A DNA stretch of 64,000 nucleotides from Rhodoblastus sp. (GCF_019449565.1 NZ_JAGRPM010000065.1:1-64000); one strand, 5' to 3'; numbered from the stretch's first letter, positions 1 to 11,689 are shown. The notes: a model not told the origin generated them from the sequence alone. Program-made: numbers and translations.

Positions 1-375
1 ATGTTCCGGATCGTCGGGCGACGCCTTGACCAGTCTTATTGCCTCTGCCGCACGCAGAGCTTGATCTTCTGACAGGGAAGGAAGATCCATGAACAATGTG
101 GCGAACGCGGCTCGCGCGGGCTCCCCTTCGTTCAGCGCCGCTGCGACGCCCGTCAATCTTTCGACGAGATCGGAACAATCGACCGGGCTTTTCACGACAT
201 GGGCGAAAAGTCTGTTCAATTCATCGACGGGACGCGGCATGAAACCGCTCGCTGTCTTGGTCAGAAGTCGGATCGGGCCGATGGCAGGACCGTGCCGGTC
301 GCATGAGACGCCGCTTGCGTCTCCGGCGGGCGCAAGACAACAACACGATGTTCCAGGAAAAGCTTCAGCAATCAT
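1..375 (-). CDS. Unknown protein, 3' end missing at window edge
   Basis: An open minus-strand frame runs from an ATG at 375 to the window edge without a stop (125 codons). I do not recognise the product. The first residues include a run of three cysteines (positions 11-13), and the later part is amphipathic and Leu/Ala-rich, suggesting helices. An internal ATG at 240 is an alternative start. It lies 118 bp downstream of, and in the same direction as, the exported-protein gene of the cobalt operon, so it may be the next gene of that operon. The codon pattern is coding-like for this high-GC genome, but the start is uncertain and the ribosome site is weak. Confidence 0.45.
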   Translation of the reverse strand, partial: MIAEAFPGTSCCCLAPAGDASGVSCDRHGPAIGPIRLLTKTASGFMPRPVDELNRLFAHVVKSPVDCSDLVERLTGVAAALNEGEPARAAFATLFMDLPSLSEDQALRAAEAIRLVKASPDDPEH

Positions 376-493
376 CAAAACGAAATCCCGTTGCGGCAAC
401 TTACGGGCAAAAAAGAACATAGCACGAACATGATGTCAAGACCGCGAACCGTCAACGAGCATCTGTGGCCTTGATCGATGGGAGTCGTTCTTG

Positions 494-1153
494 TCAGGAG
501 AACAATCGCTTCGGCCGCGCCACAAGCCAAACGCCGCCCATTATGGTCATCGCCAATCCCGCCAACGTAATTACACTCGTTGGATGAAAGGGAATCTCTC
601 TCCAATGTGGACCGACGATGTCGGCCGTGTCGAAAGGCTCATCGGCATAGAGGCATAGAACCAGAGCCGCGTTGTTTTGCAGCATTTCCAGCTCGATTTT
701 GTCTGCAAGCGCGCGAACGCGGGCGCGATCGCCCTCCATGGTCAGGAGATGCATGAGAAGCGCGCGCGTCCCCGCCAGATAAGCGTGGCTGCATTCATTG
801 AACGGGCTGCTCTCGTCATTGACGCTGCCCGGAATCATGCCCCACATGCAGGCGAAAGATTGGAGATGGATATAGCCCTGCAAACGCCTCATCGTCGGGT
901 CGGTCGGCGTCTGCTCGGAAGCCAGCTCAAGAATCTCCGATCGATGCGCGGCTATGACGGCCATCTGGCCATGGGTCAGGGCGCTGATTGACAGCCCCTT
1001 GACAGGGCCCTCATGTGTCAAGCCTCGATGATGCGCCGAAGCGGGAGAGATCGGCGGCGCCGCTAGGAACAATCCTGCCGCCGCCATGAAGAGCTTGAAA
1101 AGAAGCGACGTTTTCATCCCTTTAGCCGCGAGGGCGGGCCGACGGGGAGTCAT
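494..1153 (-). CDS. Exported protein of unknown function with C-terminal membrane segment
   Basis: A 219-aa frame. Its ATG overlaps the stop of the upstream phosphatase gene (ATGA), indicating translational coupling. An internal ATG at 1117 would give a cleaner signal peptide (MKTSLLFKLF, hydrophobic core, ASA cleavage site). The predicted mature protein begins His-His-Arg and carries further His residues, then a helical middle with two cysteines near residues 101 and 118. A hydrophobic helix near residues 190-212, followed by Arg/Lys, looks like a membrane anchor. I do not recognise the family. Position at the end of a B12-regulated cbtB-cbtA-phosphatase operon suggests a role in cobalt handling at the periplasmic face; that is inference. 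Confidence 0.7.
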   Translation of the reverse strand: MTPRRPALAAKGMKTSLLFKLFMAAAGLFLAAPPISPASAHHRGLTHEGPVKGLSISALTHGQMAVIAAHRSEILELASEQTPTDPTMRRLQGYIHLQSFACMWGMIPGSVNDESSPFNECSHAYLAGTRALLMHLLTMEGDRARVRALADKIELEMLQNNAALVLCLYADEPFDTADIVGPHWREIPFHPTSVITLAGLAMTIMGGVWLVARPKRLFS

Positions 1154-1734
1154 TTCGGCTCGGACCCGGCTCGCATCGGGCCAATGGAGGACAAGGTCCA
1201 GCGCCCTCGGTCGCCGCTGAGCCGCGTCACCGACAAGGGCGACACGTCAATGCGCCAGAAGGAGCGCGGCCCGGCCTCGATGGCATGGACGATCGCGGCG
1301 CGTATGACGGAAGCATGGGTGACGGCGACGGTCAGACCCGACTCGCCGCTTTGCGCATCCAGCCATTGCGCGACGCGAGACAGAAGATCCTGAACGGCTT
1401 CGCCGCCATGAGGGGCGGCGTCGGGAGTCTTCAGCCATTCAGCGAGGGCTTGCGGTTCTTCCGCCTGCACTTCGGCCAGCGTGCGGCCGGCCCAGCGGCC
1501 GTAATCGCATTCGCGCAGCATGGGCTCCGGCGTCGCGTCGAGTTTCATGGCTTCCGCAGTCTGCCGCGCCCGAAGGCTGGGGCTGACGAAACAGCGATCC
1601 GCATGCTGAAGATTGTGACGAAGGCCAGACAGTTTTTGACGCGTGAGATCGTCGATCTGTTCGTCGCCCGGAAATCCGGCATTGCGGTTGGCTGAGGTCG
1701 GGGCGTGGCAAAGCAGTCTTAAACGAGTGGTCAT
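1150..1734 (-). CDS. Histidine phosphatase family protein, cobalt-locus type
   Basis: A 194-aa member of the histidine phosphatase (phosphoglycerate mutase-like) superfamily. The first catalytic His is in LLCHAPT, where the family normally has RHG, so the Arg is replaced by Cys and the Gly by Ala. Other landmarks are intact: SPSLRARQT near residue 51, ECDYGRW near 75, and the second catalytic His in VTHASVIR near 138. CobC/alpha-ribazole phosphatases belong to this superfamily, and the location immediately after cbtA agrees with a cobalamin-related task. Loss of the RHG Arg makes classical phosphatase activity uncertain. The gene lies 49 bp after cbtA and overlaps the next gene by 4 bp. Confidence 0.85.
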   Translation of the reverse strand: MTTRLRLLCHAPTSANRNAGFPGDEQIDDLTRQKLSGLRHNLQHADRCFVSPSLRARQTAEAMKLDATPEPMLRECDYGRWAGRTLAEVQAEEPQALAEWLKTPDAAPHGGEAVQDLLSRVAQWLDAQSGESGLTVAVTHASVIRAAIVHAIEAGPRSFWRIDVSPLSVTRLSGDRGRWTLSSIGPMRAGSEPK

Positions 1735-1783
1735 GTTTCAACCGCTCGCCGCGCCCCAGGGTTCATTCGGCGGAACGCCCTGT

Positions 1784-2572
1784 TCATAAGGCCGCAGGTT
1801 TCAGCCGCAATCCATTTTCGGCGATCGCGGCGCGTTCCGTCCAGGCGCCAAAGGCAAGTCCAAGGATAGCCCACATGATCATTTGCGCCCCCAAAGACGC
1901 AATTCTGAACTGCCAGAGCAAGTCCGCCGGAAAAGCTTCCGGCACTTCATTGACGCCGGGAAGCGCCAATGACACTCCGGCCATGACGGCGATATAGCTG
2001 GCGGCGGCGATCAAGGCGGCGTTCCACGCGCCAAAGCGGGGATTGAGCCGCAGGCGCAGCATTCCCGCCGCGATCATCGCCGCAAGCGAGATCAGGATCA
2101 TGACGAAATACAAGCTCGTGCGGATCGCGATCGTGTCGGCAAGGCCGACCGAAGGCGGGTTGGCGGGATATTTGAGGCTCGGAACGATATAGACGGCGAC
2201 AAGCCCCGCCGCCGCCAGCAAAGCCGATGTGGCCCTTGGGCCGAAATCGCCCATCCGGCCATATGCCAGAGCGAAAACGAGCGCGAAAAGGCCGCCGAAG
2301 GCTGTGCTATAGACCATGACGCCGGTCAGGAGACCGAAGCTGGCTTGCACCTCTCGACTGACCAGTTCGGGTTCGGCCTCCTCTTTCGGCAGAGCGACGC
2401 CTTTGGCCTTGGCCTCGGCCGCTTTGGCCTGAGCCTTGGCCTCGTCCATGGCCGTTTCGAAGGCGATGGCGCGATCCACCTGCGGTTCGCCGACGATTTT
2501 CAAAAAACCGAAGGACAAAAGTCCGGCGAGGAGGCCGACCAGCATCCCGCGTGTGAGCAATTTTCCAACCAT
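1784..2572 (-). CDS. cbtA: CbtA, membrane subunit of predicted cobalt transporter
   Basis: The 262-aa CbtA family protein is an inner-membrane component of a cobalt uptake system usually found with CbtB under B12 control. Hydrophobic segments occur at the N-terminus (VGLLAGLLSFGF), in the middle (around 90-115, 120-140, 155-175, 185-205) and near the C-terminus. A charged Ala/Lys/Glu-rich stretch follows the first helix, as is typical of the family. I chose the ATG at 2572 because GAAGGGAT sits just upstream; the longer frame from 2647 starts in a hydrophilic, non-conserved stretch. cbtB lies 123 bp upstream and the phosphatase gene follows. Confidence 0.9.
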   Translation of the reverse strand: MVGKLLTRGMLVGLLAGLLSFGFLKIVGEPQVDRAIAFETAMDEAKAQAKAAEAKAKGVALPKEEAEPELVSREVQASFGLLTGVMVYSTAFGGLFALVFALAYGRMGDFGPRATSALLAAAGLVAVYIVPSLKYPANPPSVGLADTIAIRTSLYFVMILISLAAMIAAGMLRLRLNPRFGAWNAALIAAASYIAVMAGVSLALPGVNEVPEAFPADLLWQFRIASLGAQMIMWAILGLAFGAWTERAAIAENGLRLKPAAL

Positions 2573-2695
2573 GATGGCGATCCCTTCAGGGCAGCGCAAA
2601 TCCCGACCCGACCGCCAAGCGGTCTCGGGCCTTCCCATGGGCTTCAATTTTCAGATCAGAAAGACCGGCGACGATCTCTCAGACGCCCCTCTGCC

Positions 2696-2905
2696 TCAGT
2701 GGCAGGGGAAGCCAAGAAGATGACGGCCGTCATGCACGAATTCATGCACATACATGCCCTTGAACAAGGACGCGGCGCCCTGTTCGGCTCCGATGAAATA
2801 AATCGCCAGCATCAGCAGCAAGCCGCCGAAAATCGCCCAAGGCAGAACTTCGCGGAGCGGAAGGGCGACAGCATGGGCCTGCGGCGAATAGGTAAGGGTC
2901 GACAT
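2696..2905 (-). CDS. cbtB: CbtB, small His-rich subunit of cobalt transporter
   Basis: A 69-aa protein with one membrane helix (about residues 20-38) and a C-terminal metal-binding tail containing HEFVHDGRH and a final His. This is the hallmark of CbtB. The start at 2905 has an excellent AAGGAG ribosome site. It is the first gene after the cobalamin riboswitch and is followed by cbtA, so cobalt uptake should fall when B12 is plentiful. Longer in-frame extensions upstream run into the riboswitch and are not credible. Confidence 0.92.
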   Translation of the reverse strand: MSTLTYSPQAHAVALPLREVLPWAIFGGLLLMLAIYFIGAEQGAASLFKGMYVHEFVHDGRHLLGFPCH

Positions 2906-2937
2906 AAAAAAAACTCCTTGGATTTCGCGTCCAGTTC

Positions 2938-3070
2938 GAGGCTGCGTGATCGTGAGAGGGGTCTGACTACAGCCCGGCTTCGATTGCCGGGTCATTACAG
3001 TGGCGCGACCGTGCCGGAATCTCACCGGCTTCCGCACCTCACGAAGATGCAGCTTTCAGCTATACACTTA
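2938..3070 (-). promoter_or_regulatory. Cobalamin riboswitch upstream of cbtB
   Basis: The minus strand shows the conserved cobalamin aptamer core: AAGCCGGTGAGA, TTCCGGCACGGTCGC, then the B12 box GCCACTGTAATG (2993-3004). A GC-rich hairpin (CCCGGC...GCCGGG) and GTCAGACCCC follow before the cbtB ribosome site. This matches the family consensus closely. Ligand binding should lower expression of cbtB, cbtA and the genes downstream. The outer limits are approximate. Confidence 0.93.
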
Positions 3071-3191
3071 TTTCAGTTCCGCGAGCAAGTCGCGGAGGGC
3101 GTTTCAGCCGCCGGCATCGCTCTAACGCCAAGCGGGGGATTCTGACCGCTGGACTCTGGCCAATCCTCCCTTGCCGTCCCATATTGCAGGC

Positions 3192-5735
<2,544 letters not shown>

Positions 5736-5796
5736 GCATCGCTTGCTTGCGAAGCTGCGCGGGCGGATAATCCCGGAAAAACACCGGGAGGACGCC

Positions 5797-7419
5797 ATGC
5801 TTGGACTGATGCAGCGGCGCGAGCTGCTGATTTCGTCGCTGATCGCCCATGCAGCGCGGCATCATGGCGAGGCGGAAGTCGTCTCCCGCCGCGACGACGG
5901 CCGGATCGCCCGCACCACCTATGCCGAGCTCGAAACACGCGCCCGGAAGCTTGTAAGCGTGTTGCGCGACCTCGGCGTCGCGTTCAGCGACCGCGTCGCC
6001 ACTTTGGCCATGAACAGCGACCGCCATCTTGAGCTTTATTACGCCATTTCCGGCATGGGGGCGGTCTGCCACACCATCAATCCGCGCCTGTCGCAGGACG
6101 ACATCGCTTATATCGTCGACCATGCCGAGGATGGCTTCATTTTCACCGATCCCGCTTTCCTGCCCATCGTCGCCGCCGTCGCGCCAAGGGTCGCGCATGT
6201 CCTGCGCGGCGTGATCGCGCTGTGCGAACCGGACGAAATCCCGGCCTGCGAACTGCCGCCGGAGATCGCCCTCTATTGCTACGAAACGCTGCTGGACCAG
6301 GCCCGCGACGCGCCCGACTGGCCCATTTTCGCCGAAGAGACGGCCTCGGCGCTCTGCTATACGTCCGGCACGACCGGCAAGCCCAAGGGCGCGCTTTATT
6401 CGCATCGCTCGACCGTACTTTACGCCATGGCCACCAATGCGCCGGATGTATTCGGGCTGCGCGCGACGGATCGCGTGCTGCCTGCCGTGCCGATGTTCCA
6501 TGTCAACGCCTGGGGCCTGCCCTATGTCGCGCCCATGGCCGGCGCGTCTCTCCTCATGCCGGGGCGCCATCTCGATCCGGTCTCGCTACTCGCCCTGCTG
6601 AACGACGAGCGCGCGACCTTCTCAGTGGGCGTGCCGACCGTCTGGCTCAATCTGATCGGCCACATGCGCCAGACCGAGGAAAGCTTCGAGACGCTGCAAC
6701 GGATTCTCGCCGGCGGCGCGGCCTTCCCGCGCGCGCTGATTGCGGAATTCGAGCAGCGCGGCGTCAGCGTGAGGCATGGCTGGGGCATGACCGAAAGCAG
6801 CCCGATCGTGACCGCCAATGCGCCCAAGCCGACGACCGCCGCGCTCGATGCGGAGGCCCTGCTCGATCAGCAGGCCAAACAGGGACGCGTCGTCTATGGC
6901 GCGGACGTGCGCGCCGAGAATGAGGCCGGCGAAGTTCCGCGCGACGGCGTCACCCAAGGCAATCTGGCGCTTCGCGGCCATTGGGTGGCGAATGGCTATT
7001 ACCTCCTGCCTGAGACCGAGATCGCTCCCGACGCCTGGTTCCCGACCGGCGACGTCGGCGTCGTCGACGCCGAAGGCTATGTCCTGCTCACCGACCGCAC
7101 CAAGGACCTGATCAAATCCGGCGGCGAGTGGATCAGCTCCATTGCGCTGGAAAATATCGCCGTCGGCCATCCCGACGTCGCGGAAGCCGCGGCCATCGCC
7201 GAGCCGGACGAGAAATGGGGCGAGCGCCCGCTGCTGGTCGTGGTCCCGCGCACCGGCCACGAGCCACAGCCCGAGGACGTGCGCGCCTTTTTCAACGGCA
7301 AGGTGCCAAACTGGTCGATCCCCGACCGCGTCATCATCGCCGAGGAACTGCCCCACGGCGCGACCGGCAAGATACTCAAGTCCGAACTGCGGCGGATTTA
7401 TACGCCGCGCGAGGGGTGA
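5797..7419 (+). CDS. Fatty-acyl-CoA synthetase (AMP-binding family)
   Basis: A 540-aa ANL-superfamily ligase that activates a carboxylic acid to acyl-AMP and then acyl-CoA. The P-loop motif YTSGTTGKPKG lies near residue 188, the GWGMTESSP adenine-binding motif near 328, TGDVG near 416, the hinge region TDRTKDLIKSGGEW near 430, and the C-terminal catalytic Lys in GATGKILK near 525. It resembles medium/long-chain and methylmercaptopropionate-CoA ligases; the substrate cannot be fixed from sequence. The ATG at 5797 follows GGGAGGAC. The frame extends back into uvrB but that part is shadow. It is 61 bp after uvrB and convergent with the efflux operon. Confidence 0.93.
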   Translation: MLGLMQRRELLISSLIAHAARHHGEAEVVSRRDDGRIARTTYAELETRARKLVSVLRDLGVAFSDRVATLAMNSDRHLELYYAISGMGAVCHTINPRLSQDDIAYIVDHAEDGFIFTDPAFLPIVAAVAPRVAHVLRGVIALCEPDEIPACELPPEIALYCYETLLDQARDAPDWPIFAEETASALCYTSGTTGKPKGALYSHRSTVLYAMATNAPDVFGLRATDRVLPAVPMFHVNAWGLPYVAPMAGASLLMPGRHLDPVSLLALLNDERATFSVGVPTVWLNLIGHMRQTEESFETLQRILAGGAAFPRALIAEFEQRGVSVRHGWGMTESSPIVTANAPKPTTAALDAEALLDQQAKQGRVVYGADVRAENEAGEVPRDGVTQGNLALRGHWVANGYYLLPETEIAPDAWFPTGDVGVVDAEGYVLLTDRTKDLIKSGGEWISSIALENIAVGHPDVAEAAAIAEPDEKWGERPLLVVVPRTGHEPQPEDVRAFFNGKVPNWSIPDRVIIAEELPHGATGKILKSELRRIYTPREG

Positions 7420-7422
7420 GCT

Positions 7423-8907
7423 TTACTTCGCCGCCGTCGCGACCGGAAAAACCGTTTCCCAGCCGCCGCCGAGCGCCTTGAACAATTGCACGAGGTCGAG
7501 CCCCAGATTGGTGGTGCTTTCGGCCAGCCTTTGTTCCGCAAGCAGCGCGGTGCGCTGGGCGTTCAGGACGTTGATATATTCGGTCACGCCCTGCTTGTAG
7601 CGCGTGCGGGCGATGTCCAGCGCCCGGCCCGCATGTTCGACTTGCGCCTTGAGGCGGGCGTTGCGCTCACGCTCAAGCCTGTGCGCTGTCAGGGCATTGA
7701 TAACATCATGCCAGGCTTGCAGCACCGTGCGGTGATAGAGCAAAGCCGCCTCCTGCTGCTGCGCCGTCCGCAATTCCACCGTGTTCTGGAGACGACCGGC
7801 GTTGAAGATCGGCAGCGAGACGCTGGGGCCGAAATTATATTGCAGCGAATTTGCCTGCCACATTTTCGGCAGCGTGAGCGAATCGAAGCCGACCACGCCA
7901 TTGAGTTGCACGGTCGGATAGAAAGCAGCGACGGCCACGCCGATATTGGCCGTGGCTTCGTGCAATTGCGCCTCGGCCGCGCGAATGTCCGGGCGCCGCC
8001 GCGCCAGTTCCGACGGCACGCCGACCGGCGCGACCGGCGGCGTCAGCGGCAATGCGCGCGGCGAGCCGAGCTTCGCCCGCAAGGCGCCCGGCGGCTCATC
8101 GAGCAGGAAGGAGAGCGCGTTGATCAGCTCGGATTCCTTCTGCTCCAGCGCGGGCAGCTCCGCCTTCACGGATTCGATCTGGGCGGCCGCGTTTTCGGTG
8201 TCGAGCGCGCTTTGCACGCCCGAGCGCTGGCGCTCCTGCGTCACCTGCAACACGTCTTCGCTGATCTTGAGATTGTCGCGCGCGATGCCGAGTTGCACCT
8301 GGGCGCCGCGCAGGGAGAAATAGTCGCGCGCCACCTCCGCCAGGGCCGAGACGAGCGCGCCGCGCCGCTGCTCGGCGCCCGCCTGCACGGTCGCGTCGGC
8401 GGATTCAACCTGACGGCGGACATGGCCCCACAGGTCCAGCTCCCATGAGGCGTCGAAGCCAGTATAGTAATCAGTTATCGGCTGGATCGAGAAATTCTGG
8501 CCGGCCGGAACGAGCGGCGCAAACAGGCTGACGAGGCCGTTTTGGCTGAAATTCTCGCGATTGACCTTGGCGTCGCCATTGACGCTCGGCAATTGCGCCG
8601 CGGCGGCGACATTGCGCTGGAACCGGCTTTCCGCCAGCCTGATCGTCGCCGCGCGGACGTCGAGATTGGCTGCTGCGACTTGAGATTCGAGATCTGTCAG
8701 GGTTCGGTCATGGAATATCGCCCACCAGTTTGGGTCGGGCGGCGCGGTCAGCGAGCCGCTGGCGTCCGGCGCGGCAAAGGACCTTGACGGCAGGCCGGTT
8801 TCGGGCGGCGCGAATTCCGGGCCGACCGAACAGGCGGCGAGCAGCGACAGGCCCGCCAGCGCACAAAACGGGCGCAAATGCCGAAACAGGGAGCGCTTGC
8901 CGATCAA
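7423..8907 (-). CDS. NodT-family outer-membrane efflux lipoprotein
   Basis: A TolC-like outer-membrane channel of the NodT/OprM type, 494 aa. The start is a TTG at 8907 overlapping the upstream MFS gene's stop (TTGA), with GGGAGCGG just upstream. It then encodes a basic N-terminus, a hydrophobic core and the lipobox LLAAC, so the mature protein begins with lipidated Cys. Two OEP repeats follow, including RRPDIRAAEAQL near 295. It completes a tripartite pump with the two upstream genes. A longer ATG frame from 8991 lacks a credible leader. Confidence 0.92.
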   Translation of the reverse strand: MIGKRSLFRHLRPFCALAGLSLLAACSVGPEFAPPETGLPSRSFAAPDASGSLTAPPDPNWWAIFHDRTLTDLESQVAAANLDVRAATIRLAESRFQRNVAAAAQLPSVNGDAKVNRENFSQNGLVSLFAPLVPAGQNFSIQPITDYYTGFDASWELDLWGHVRRQVESADATVQAGAEQRRGALVSALAEVARDYFSLRGAQVQLGIARDNLKISEDVLQVTQERQRSGVQSALDTENAAAQIESVKAELPALEQKESELINALSFLLDEPPGALRAKLGSPRALPLTPPVAPVGVPSELARRRPDIRAAEAQLHEATANIGVAVAAFYPTVQLNGVVGFDSLTLPKMWQANSLQYNFGPSVSLPIFNAGRLQNTVELRTAQQQEAALLYHRTVLQAWHDVINALTAHRLERERNARLKAQVEHAGRALDIARTRYKQGVTEYINVLNAQRTALLAEQRLAESTTNLGLDLVQLFKALGGGWETVFPVATAAK

Positions 8908-10484
8908 TGCGCCGCTCCCGGTTTGCCATCGGATTTGCGTCCCGTCATCAGGAAGCAGAAGGGCACGACGGCAAAAGCCACAAAAGCACAAGCAACGAAT
9001 GTGTCGGAATAGGCCATGATCGCGGCCTGCGTCCGGATCAGGCGATAGATCTGCCCCATGGCCATGTCATGCGCCACTGTCGCGGAATGGCCCATCGCCT
9101 TGAGGGCATTGGCGTAAGTGGCGACCAACTCGTTGAAAGGCTGATTGAACACCGTGGCGTGTTCGGTCAAATCATGTTGATGGGTCTGGGCGCGTTGGGT
9201 GATATTGGAGGTCGAAAGCGCGATGCCGACCGATCCGGCCACATTGCGGAACATGGCGAACAGCGCCACGCCATCCGGCGTGAACTCCCGAGACAAGGTC
9301 ATATAGGCGACGGTGCTGATCGGCACGAACAGAAAGGCCAGGGCCGCCGTCTGGAACAGGCGCATCCCGACCAATGTGCCGAAATTGACATTCGCCGCCA
9401 GATGGCTCGAATAAAGCATCGAGAAACCCATGATGGTGAAGCCGACCGCGATGAGATTGCGCGCCGGCGTCACCTTCAGCAACCGCCCGACGAAGGGAAT
9501 GAGCGCCATCACCACGAAACCGCCCGGCGACAGGATCAGGCCCGCCCAGGTTGCGTTATAATTTAGATATTGCTGCGCCAATTGCGGAATCATCACGGCG
9601 CTGGAGTAAAGAATGCCGCCCGTCGCCGCGATCATCAGGCAGCCTGTGGCGAAATTGCGGTCCTTGAACACGTCGAGATGGACAATGGGCTTGCGCGCAA
9701 CGAGCAGCCAGCCGATCGCGCCCAGGATTCCAAGAAAAGCCATCAGGGCCATGAGCTGGATGAAGGGCGAGTTGAACCAGTCGTCGTCGGAGCCGCGATC
9801 CATCATCACTTCGAGACAGCCGAGTCCAATGGTGATGAGCGACAGGCCGATGAAGTCCAGGCCCCGGCTTTTGCGCTCCTTGACCCAGGGCGGGTCCTCG
9901 ACCAGCGCCATGACCAACACAACCGCGACAATGCCGACCGGGATGTTGAGAAAGAAGATCCAGCGCCACGAGGCCTGATCGGTGATGAAGCCGCCGAGCG
10001 TGGGGCCGAGCACCGGCGCGACAATGGTCGCCAGGGCCGCGACTCCGAAAGCCGCGCCGCGCCGCGCGGGCGGAAAGGTGTCGATGATGATCGATTGCTG
10101 ATTGGGCTGCATGCCGCCGCCAAAAAAGCCTTGGGCGAGGCGGAAGACGATCAGCTGGCCGAGGCTCGTCGCCACGCCGCACAGGAATGAGCAGACAGTG
10201 AACATGGCGATGCAGATGACGAAATAGCGCTTGCGGCCCAGAAGATCGCCGAGCCAGCCCGAAATCGTCAGGACGATGCCATTGGCGACGAGATAGGACG
10301 TCAGCGCCCAGGTCGCCTCGTCGGCGCTGGCGGAAAGACTGCCGGCGATATGGGGCAGCGCGACATTGACGATGGTGGTGTCGAGCACCTCCATGAAGGT
10401 CGCGAGGGTCACCGCGACCGCGATCAGCCAGGGATTTCCGCGCGGCTTCCATTCGCCGTGCGTGGACGCCGCCGCGTCGCTCAT
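8904..10484 (-). CDS. emrB: EmrB/QacA-type MFS drug exporter (DHA2)
   Basis: A 526-aa, 14-helix major facilitator of the DHA2 family, the inner-membrane pump of an EmrAB-type system. It has LDTTIVNVALPHIAG in helix 1, a loop 2-3 motif GWLGDLLGRKRYF, and the motif C-like APVLGPTLGGFITD. Its ATG overlaps the adaptor gene's stop by 4 bp and its own stop overlaps the outer-membrane channel start, so all three are translationally coupled. Likely substrates are hydrophobic toxicants; the specific one is unknown. Confidence 0.94.
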   Translation of the reverse strand: MSDAAASTHGEWKPRGNPWLIAVAVTLATFMEVLDTTIVNVALPHIAGSLSASADEATWALTSYLVANGIVLTISGWLGDLLGRKRYFVICIAMFTVCSFLCGVATSLGQLIVFRLAQGFFGGGMQPNQQSIIIDTFPPARRGAAFGVAALATIVAPVLGPTLGGFITDQASWRWIFFLNIPVGIVAVVLVMALVEDPPWVKERKSRGLDFIGLSLITIGLGCLEVMMDRGSDDDWFNSPFIQLMALMAFLGILGAIGWLLVARKPIVHLDVFKDRNFATGCLMIAATGGILYSSAVMIPQLAQQYLNYNATWAGLILSPGGFVVMALIPFVGRLLKVTPARNLIAVGFTIMGFSMLYSSHLAANVNFGTLVGMRLFQTAALAFLFVPISTVAYMTLSREFTPDGVALFAMFRNVAGSVGIALSTSNITQRAQTHQHDLTEHATVFNQPFNELVATYANALKAMGHSATVAHDMAMGQIYRLIRTQAAIMAYSDTFVACAFVAFAVVPFCFLMTGRKSDGKPGAAH

Positions 10485-11575
10485 TTCAACGCCACCGTGG
10501 GAACGACCGAAAGGCCAAGCGGCAGCGGCCGTTCAGGATCAAGCCCGCTGTCGATCGCGATCTTTACGGGCACGCGCTGCACCACTTTCACGAAATTGCC
10601 GGTGGCGTTTTCCGGCGGGAAGGCGGTGAATTTCGTTCCGGAGCCCTGCTGTATGCTGTCCACATGGCCTTCCAGCTTCAGATCGGGGAAGGCGTCCACC
10701 TCGATATTCACCTTCTGCCCGGGACGCATCCTCTTGAGCTGGCCTTCCTTGAAATTGGCGGTCACCCAGCGCTCCGGCCCGACAATGGCGAAAAGCTGCT
10801 GGCCGGGCGCGACATAATTGCCCAACTCGACATTGCGCTTGGTGATCCAGCCGTCCTGCGGCGCGCGAAGCTCGGTCCAGGAGAGATTGAGTTCGGCCTG
10901 ATCCAGCCGCGCCTGCGCCTGCTGGACCGCGCCCTGAAGCTGGCCGATCTGCTTCTCGATCTCTCCGACGCGCTGCGGCACAGGCGACGCCTGCACCACC
11001 TGCGCCTCGGCCAGCGCCACCTGCGCTTTGGCCTGCTCCATCGCCGCCTTGGCCGCGTCCACGTCCTGCGCCGAGGTGGCGAGCTTGCTGAGCGAACGCT
11101 GGCGGTCGTAATCCGCCTGGGCCTTGGCCAAAGTCGCCTTGGCGGAGGCGAGCTGCGCCTGCGCCTGCGCCAGCAGCGCGGGGAAATTCTTCTGCGCGAC
11201 CTCGAAGCCATTTTGCTGCGCGGCGAGTTGCGCCTTGGCCGAAGCCAGAGCGCCGGCGGCGAGATCGCGCTCGAACTGATATTGCCGCGGGTCGATCCGC
11301 AGCAGCTCCTGGCCCTGTTTGACGAATTGATTGTCCGCCGCGTCGAGCGAAACGACATTGCCCGAGACGCGCGGCGAAATCATCATCGCCCGGCCGTCGG
11401 TATAGGCGTCGTCGGTGGATTCGATATTGCGGCCCGAGTACCAGAGGTAGGATCCGCCCAGCGCCAATGCCAGAACCACGCCGAGCCCGACCGGCTTGAG
11501 CCGCGCGGCCCGCCGATTCCGCGCCTCGTCGCGGGGATCGATCGCCGCCGGCTCCAACGATTGCGTATTCGTCAC
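10481..11575 (-). CDS. emrA: EmrA-type membrane fusion protein
   Basis: The periplasmic adaptor (HlyD/EmrA family) links the MFS pump to the outer-membrane channel. One N-terminal membrane helix (GLGVVLALALGGSYLWY) is followed by STDDAYTDGR, typical of EmrA, a lipoyl-like half-motif, a long Ala/Gln-rich coiled coil (roughly 95-210), and the second lipoyl/beta-barrel region with APQDGWI. I prefer the GTG at 11575 because CGGAGTATCGGG precedes it; an ATG at 11608 would add 11 residues. It is the first gene of the three-gene operon. Confidence 0.92.
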   Translation of the reverse strand: MTNTQSLEPAAIDPRDEARNRRAARLKPVGLGVVLALALGGSYLWYSGRNIESTDDAYTDGRAMMISPRVSGNVVSLDAADNQFVKQGQELLRIDPRQYQFERDLAAGALASAKAQLAAQQNGFEVAQKNFPALLAQAQAQLASAKATLAKAQADYDRQRSLSKLATSAQDVDAAKAAMEQAKAQVALAEAQVVQASPVPQRVGEIEKQIGQLQGAVQQAQARLDQAELNLSWTELRAPQDGWITKRNVELGNYVAPGQQLFAIVGPERWVTANFKEGQLKRMRPGQKVNIEVDAFPDLKLEGHVDSIQQGSGTKFTAFPPENATGNFVKVVQRVPVKIAIDSGLDPERPLPLGLSVVPTVALK

Positions 11576-11689
11576 CCCGATACTCCGGCCCGCTTGCCGT
11601 TTCGGCATAAACCAAATGGCGACGCTTGTCTTGAGCCTTCGAGCCGACTTGGCGCAAAGCGAAATTGCGCTCCCGCAACGGCGTCCAGA

